Source: Burkholderiales bacterium
GTDB taxonomy: Bacteria; Pseudomonadota; Gammaproteobacteria; Burkholderiales; Burkholderiaceae
DNA: 9,631 nucleotides
Assembly: GCA_947447845.1 (NCBI GenBank)
Contig: CANFNO010000061.1
Span: 1-9,631, forward strand
Direction: 5' to 3'
The notes beneath the pieces are model-generated. The model was not told the origin of the DNA, made no database searches, and saw nothing but the letters and a program-made list of their open reading frames with translations. Positions within the stretch are counted from its first letter, which is position 1. Each line of letters begins with the position of its first letter. Shown here piece after piece: positions 7,184-9,631 of this stretch. Made by a program: the position numbers and the translations under genes.

Positions 7184-7971
7184 AGGGTTGCAAGCTCCTG
7201 GTCTTCGGTCTGGTGAACAATGGCGCGGATCTCTTCACGCAACTCGGCAAAAGCGGGAAGTGTTTTGATCGCGCGGGCATCCCGGTCCGCTGCAAAACGC
7301 CGCACAAAATCCACATCAAAACGCGCCACGATGCGTCCGGGCCGTGGCGACATGACGATGACTTGTGTGCCTAGAAAAAGTGCTTCTTCAATCGAATGGG
7401 TGATGAAGAAAACCTGCTTGCCGGTGCGGGCCCAGACTGACACCAGCAGTTCCTGCATTTGCTCGCGCGTCATGCTGTCGAGTGCGCCGAAGGGCTCATC
7501 CATCAGCAAAATTTTGGGGTCGGGTGCCAGTGCGCGGGCCAGGCCAACACGCTGGCGCATGCCACCTGAAAGTTCATAGGGCGAGGACTTTGCAAAGTCC
7601 TGCAAACCCACCAGGCGCAGCAATTCATGCGCGCGTTCGTTGCGCTCGTTGCGTGGCACCCCTGCAAATTTGAGGCCGAGTGAGACGTTGTCGAGCACGG
7701 ACTTCCAGGGCAAAAGAGTGTCCTTCTGGAACACCACACCCCGGTCAGCACCGGGTTGGGTCACGGGCGCGCCATCGAGCGTGATGCTGCCCTCCGACAA
7801 CGGAAGAAAACCTGCCATGGCGTTGAGCAACGTCGACTTGCCGCAACCCGAGGTGCCCAACGCCACGACAAAGCCACCGTTGGGAATATCCAGCGATACG
7901 CGGTCCAGCGCCTGCACGGCTTGTCCGTTGCGTCCTCCAAAAAATACGCTGGCGTTTTCAACTATTAGCAT
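7180..7971 (-). CDS. tauB: Taurine ABC transporter ATP-binding protein TauB
   Basis: This is the cytoplasmic ATPase that drives taurine import through TauC. It has 263 residues (E. coli 255). All motifs are intact: Walker [10 protein letters not shown] (39-47), Q-loop Gln82, signature LSGGMRQR (134-141), Walker B ILLMDEP (154-160), D-loop GALD and the switch His192 in FITHSIEEA. The frame is open 19 codons upstream to an ATG at 8028, but the start at 7971 gives the usual MLIVENASV opening of the domain and avoids reading through the hairpin in the leader, so I prefer it. A modest purine-rich AGAG lies about eight bases upstream. It overlaps tauC by four bases and follows tauA after 82. Confidence 0.92.
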   Translation of the reverse strand: MLIVENASVFFGGRNGQAVQALDRVSLDIPNGGFVVALGTSGCGKSTLLNAMAGFLPLSEGSITLDGAPVTQPGADRGVVFQKDTLLPWKSVLDNVSLGLKFAGVPRNERNERAHELLRLVGLQDFAKSSPYELSGGMRQRVGLARALAPDPKILLMDEPFGALDSMTREQMQELLVSVWARTGKQVFFITHSIEEALFLGTQVIVMSPRPGRIVARFDVDFVRRFAADRDARAIKTLPAFAELREEIRAIVHQTEDQELATL

Positions 7972-8001
7972 GGGGTTTTCTCTAGATCTCGAAATACACA
8001 A

Positions 8002-8032
8002 CGCCGCGCGGTGGTTGCCCACCGGCACGGCG
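8002..8032 (-). other. Stem-loop between tauA and tauB
   Basis: A long imperfect hairpin has an inner stem CGGTGG/CCACCG around a four-base loop, a small internal loop, and an outer stem CGCCG/CGGCG. It starts 21 bases after the tauA stop and ends about 30 bases before the tauB start. No T-run follows on the minus strand, so it is unlikely to be a full terminator. Such hairpins after binding-protein genes commonly protect the upstream mRNA and raise binding-protein dosage over the membrane subunits; that role is inferred. Confidence 0.55.
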
Positions 8033-8053
8033 CTTGGAGTTCATTGCGTTGAA

Positions 8054-9067
8054 TTACTTCTTCAGCGATGCCACGGCAGTGGACGTGACAAACGGGGCAT
8101 AGCTGGGCAGCACATCAGAGATCTTCTTTTGCTCTTTCAGGAAGGCCGAGGTTTCCTTCAGGATCTTGGCAATGCCGGATTTCTCACCACCGCCGAGCCA
8201 GGCGTCAGACGCTTGGGCGTTCAGGGGCACCAGATTCAGATTCAGTAAACCTGCGGCTTGATCAGCCGGGGTGCCGCCCAAGAGCTTGGCCAATTGCTTG
8301 GCGTTCTCGCTGTCTTTGTTCCAGGCAGCCTTGTCGTTGACAAAGGAGTTGGTGTGCTTTTCAATCACGCCGCTGAAGGCCTTGAGGAACTCAGGGTGCT
8401 CTTTGGCAAAAGCGCCGGTAGCGACCCAGGCAGAGAAAGTCGGAGCACCCTTTTCAGCAACTTCCTTGGAAGTCACCAGAACCTTGCCGTTCCTTTTCAG
8501 TTCGGTCAGAGCCGGGTCCCAGACGAAGCCGCCGTCAATGTCGCCACGGTTGTAGGCTGCCACGATTTCGGGTTGGGGAATGGCAAACACCTGCACGTCT
8601 TTTTCAGTCAGACCCTGGCTCTTGATCAGCGCAAGCAACTGGTAGTGGTCGGTCGACACGGGTGCTGCTGCCAGCTTCTTGCCCTTCAGATCGGCCACGG
8701 AGTTGATACCGGAACCGTTGCGTACCACCAGTGCTTCATCGGTGCCGGAAATGGAAGCCAGGTAGAAGGCCTTCACGTCCAGGCCGCGTGATGTGGCTGC
8801 AGCGTAGGGGCTGGAGCCGACATAGCCCACTTGCACATCGCCAGAGGCAATGGCGGCAAAAATTTCGCCACCGGAATTGAACTTGCGAAAGTCAATTTTG
8901 GTGCCGGTGGCTTTTTCAAAGTCACCGTTGGCAATGCCCAGAGACGATGGCAGGGCATCGGTCTGGTAAGCAACAACTACGGGCTTGTCGGCAGCCGAGG
9001 CGCTGAGTGCACCAGCCAGCGTCAATGCGCCGAAAGTGGCGGTGAGTAGTTTCTTGAAGAGCTTCAT
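8054..9067 (-). CDS. tauA: Taurine-binding periplasmic protein TauA
   Basis: This is the high-affinity periplasmic receptor that delivers taurine to TauBC. It has 337 residues (E. coli ~320). Residues 1-25 form a signal peptide (basic MKLFKK, hydrophobic core, ASA cleavage site before Ala26). The mature protein opens VVVAYQTDALPSSLGIANGD, then shows FNSGGEIFAAIASGDVQVGY (63-82), GSSPYAAATSRGLDVKAF (84-101), DLKGKKLAA (126-134) and GDIDGGFVWDP (175-185), the pattern of the NMT1/SsuA-like sulfonate binders. The frame opens earlier, at 9091, but the start at 9067 has a Shine-Dalgarno AAGGA eight bases upstream and begins the signal peptide cleanly. It is the first gene of the tau set, 131 bases after a small membrane protein gene, and a candidate promoter lies in that gap. 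SsuA-like alkanesulfonate binding is the main alternative; tauD nearby favours taurine. Confidence 0.92.
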   Translation of the reverse strand: MKLFKKLLTATFGALTLAGALSASAADKPVVVAYQTDALPSSLGIANGDFEKATGTKIDFRKFNSGGEIFAAIASGDVQVGYVGSSPYAAATSRGLDVKAFYLASISGTDEALVVRNGSGINSVADLKGKKLAAAPVSTDHYQLLALIKSQGLTEKDVQVFAIPQPEIVAAYNRGDIDGGFVWDPALTELKRNGKVLVTSKEVAEKGAPTFSAWVATGAFAKEHPEFLKAFSGVIEKHTNSFVNDKAAWNKDSENAKQLAKLLGGTPADQAAGLLNLNLVPLNAQASDAWLGGGEKSGIAKILKETSAFLKEQKKISDVLPSYAPFVTSTAVASLKK

Positions 9068-9119
9068 GTTGGGTGTCCTTTGATGGTTCATCGGTACGCG
9101 TTATTGCGCCCTGGGACAA

Positions 9120-9148
9120 ACTTTATTTGTGGGGTCTGCAATCAACAA
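9120..9148 (-). promoter_or_regulatory. Candidate tauA promoter
   Basis: On the minus strand TTGTTG (9148-9143) and TAAAGT (9125-9120) are 17 bases apart, which would put the transcript start about 45 bases before the tauA ATG. Both hexamers are weak, as expected of an activator-dependent promoter. The 37-base element shared with the tauD gap overlaps the -35 from upstream. A small dyad ACAAA-N5-TTTGT (9116-9130) spans the -10. This is sequence-pattern evidence only. Confidence 0.3.
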
Positions 9149-9174
9149 CGACCGTTTTCGCCATTGCTTATTCG
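9138..9174 (-). promoter_or_regulatory. Shared 37-base element upstream of tauA
   Basis: This segment matches 6203-6239 in front of tauD at 24 of 37 ungapped positions. Its outer parts, gcaa and ttgc on the plus strand, form an interrupted inverted repeat kept in both copies. It lies 70 bases upstream of the tauA ATG, overlapping the candidate -35, where a LysR-type activator would bind. The identity of the regulator is not visible; no regulator gene is in the window. Confidence 0.4.
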
Positions 9175-9198
9175 GATAGTGAGAATCTTGCTGAGACT

Positions 9199-9372
9199 TC
9201 AGACCGCATGCACCGGCAATAGCAGCAGGTTCACAAATACATAGGACAGCACCACCCACAAAACGGCGATGCCCAGACCTGGCAGGATTTCGACCTCGTC
9301 AAACGGGTTGTATTCAGTGGGGTCTGTCCATTCTTCAGGAATGTGGGCGGGACCGCGTGGTGTGTTTGACAT
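9199..9372 (-). CDS. Small single-span membrane protein of unknown function
   Basis: I do not recognise this 57-residue protein. It has an acidic, Pro-rich soluble N-terminal half (residues 1-30, with AHIPEEWTDPTEYNPFDEVE) and one strongly hydrophobic segment (about 31-53, GLGIAVLWVVLSYVFVNLLLL) ending in a short PVHAV tail. No signal peptidase site follows a basic start, so an N-in or N-out single-pass anchor is more likely than secretion. Coding is supported by a near-consensus Shine-Dalgarno sequence (AAGGAGGA, seven bases before the ATG). The frame is open upstream to an ATG at 9459, but that start has no comparable site. It stands alone between a chemoreceptor gene and tauA, 131 bases before tauA, and could be co-transcribed with tau or be a separate monocistronic gene. 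A transporter or respiratory accessory subunit is possible; nothing proves it. Confidence 0.65.
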   Translation of the reverse strand: MSNTPRGPAHIPEEWTDPTEYNPFDEVEILPGLGIAVLWVVLSYVFVNLLLLPVHAV

Positions 9373-9512
9373 GGTGAATTCCTCCTTGCGCGTTGTGTGC
9401 GTTGGATTCATTCTGTCGGGTTGACGGTGGCAGCGTAACGAAGGAAAACGCTCTAGCACATAACGCCAGCGTGTATGCGGCGGTCTGCACCGCCCGGCTC
9501 GGGCGGCGATTC
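9373..9512. other. Intergenic region between the chemoreceptor gene and the small membrane protein gene
   Basis: Apart from the hairpin pair at 9479-9506 and the ribosome binding site at 9379-9386, this 140-base region contains an imperfect dyad (AGCGT at 9432-9436 and ACGCT at 9448-9452). No convincing -35/-10 pair for the small gene was found on the minus strand. Confidence 0.3.
9479..9506 (-). terminator. GC hairpin pair after the chemoreceptor gene (probable terminator)
   Basis: A perfect seven-base stem (CCGCCCG/CGGGCGG, three-base loop, 9490-9506) begins seven bases past the chemoreceptor stop codon. A second perfect six-base stem (9479-9494) shares one arm with it, so only one can form at a time. 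There is no T-run on the minus strand, so if this ends transcription it does so without a canonical U-tract. Confidence 0.45.
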
Positions 9513-9631
9513 TTAGTGAAGTCTCAGTTGGCCCGCCGTGGCGTTGCCCAGATTGAACACCGCAACTGATTGCACCAAGTCTTGCGCTTGGGCTTTGAGG
9601 CTGCTGGCGGCAGCCGCCATTTGCTCGACCA
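9513..9631 (-). CDS. Methyl-accepting chemotaxis protein, C-terminal end (cut by window edge)
   Basis: Only the last 38 codons and a TAA stop are present. The translation VEQMAAAASSLKAQAQDLVQ followed by SVAVFNL is the conserved end of the MCP signalling domain in beta- and gammaproteobacteria, where the cytoplasmic coiled coil ends in a methylation helix with the pattern AAAA-S-L--QA--L---V--F. In these organisms the whole receptor is usually 500-650 residues with periplasmic ligand-binding and HAMP domains, all of which lie outside the window, so the ligand cannot be told. There is no NWETF-type CheR/CheB-docking pentapeptide; the protein ends GQLRLH. The gene runs in the same direction as the tau genes and is separated from them by a GC hairpin, so it is probably an unrelated neighbour. 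Confidence 0.85.
   Translation of the reverse strand, partial: VEQMAAAASSLKAQAQDLVQSVAVFNLGNATAGQLRLH

Noticed and set aside
7972..8028. Upstream start (ATG at 8028) for TauB
   Set aside because: It would add 19 residues unlike the domain opening and run through a strong hairpin; the start at 7971 fits family length.
9068..9091. Upstream start (ATG at 9091) for TauA
   Set aside because: It places polar residues before a well-formed signal peptide; the start at 9067 has a better-spaced Shine-Dalgarno sequence.
1..9631. CRISPR arrays, insertion sequences, tRNA or riboswitch signatures
   Set aside because: No periodic repeats, transposase frames, tRNA-like folds or recognisable riboswitch cores were seen on either strand.

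Overview
The window reads as a chromosomal segment of a Gram-negative betaproteobacterium. It is moderately GC-rich, and the style of the proteins suggests Burkholderiales, most likely a Comamonadaceae such as a Rhodoferax or Polaromonas relative. That placement is inferred from sequence character, not from a marker gene. Every gene I can support lies on the minus strand, so transcription runs from the right end of the window to the left. Two genes are cut by the window edges: a chemoreceptor at the right and a molybdate-binding protein at the left.

In transcription order the layout is as follows. (1) The last 38 codons of a methyl-accepting chemotaxis protein (9513-9631), followed by a strong GC hairpin. 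(2) A 57-residue single-span membrane protein of unknown function with a near-perfect ribosome binding site (9199-9372). (3) tauA-tauB-tauC, a complete taurine/sulfonate ABC importer (6296-9067), with a hairpin between tauA and tauB. (4) tauD, the taurine dioxygenase that releases sulfite from taurine (5345-6178). (5) A single-domain rhodanese (4808-5275). (6) A serine O-acetyltransferase of the SrpH/EpsC kind (3832-4788). (7) A family 2A encapsulin shell protein, SrpI-type (2851-3780). (8) A SufS-like cysteine desulfurase with an unusually long, disordered Pro/Ala/Gly-rich N-terminal extension, which is the encapsulin cargo (693-2876). A hairpin plus T-run lies 18 bases after the cargo stop codon. 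(9) After a 177-base gap comes the start of modA (1-515).

The central interest is the combination of an encapsulin nanocompartment with its cysteine desulfurase cargo, a rhodanese, a serine acetyltransferase and a full taurine scavenging system, all in one co-directional run that ends at one terminator. A plausible flow is: taurine is imported by TauABC; TauD cleaves it to sulfite; sulfite is reduced by enzymes outside the window; sulfide is fixed on O-acetylserine made by the acetyltransferase to give cysteine; and cysteine is desulfurated inside the shell, where sulfur may be held or stored. Family 2A encapsulins and their cysteine desulfurase cargo are already described. The physical linkage to a complete tauABCD set, the repeated motifs in the cargo tail and a shared 37-base element in front of tauA and tauD are the parts most worth following up.

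No tRNA, rRNA, CRISPR array, insertion sequence or prophage signature was seen, and no gap between genes exceeds about 180 bases.
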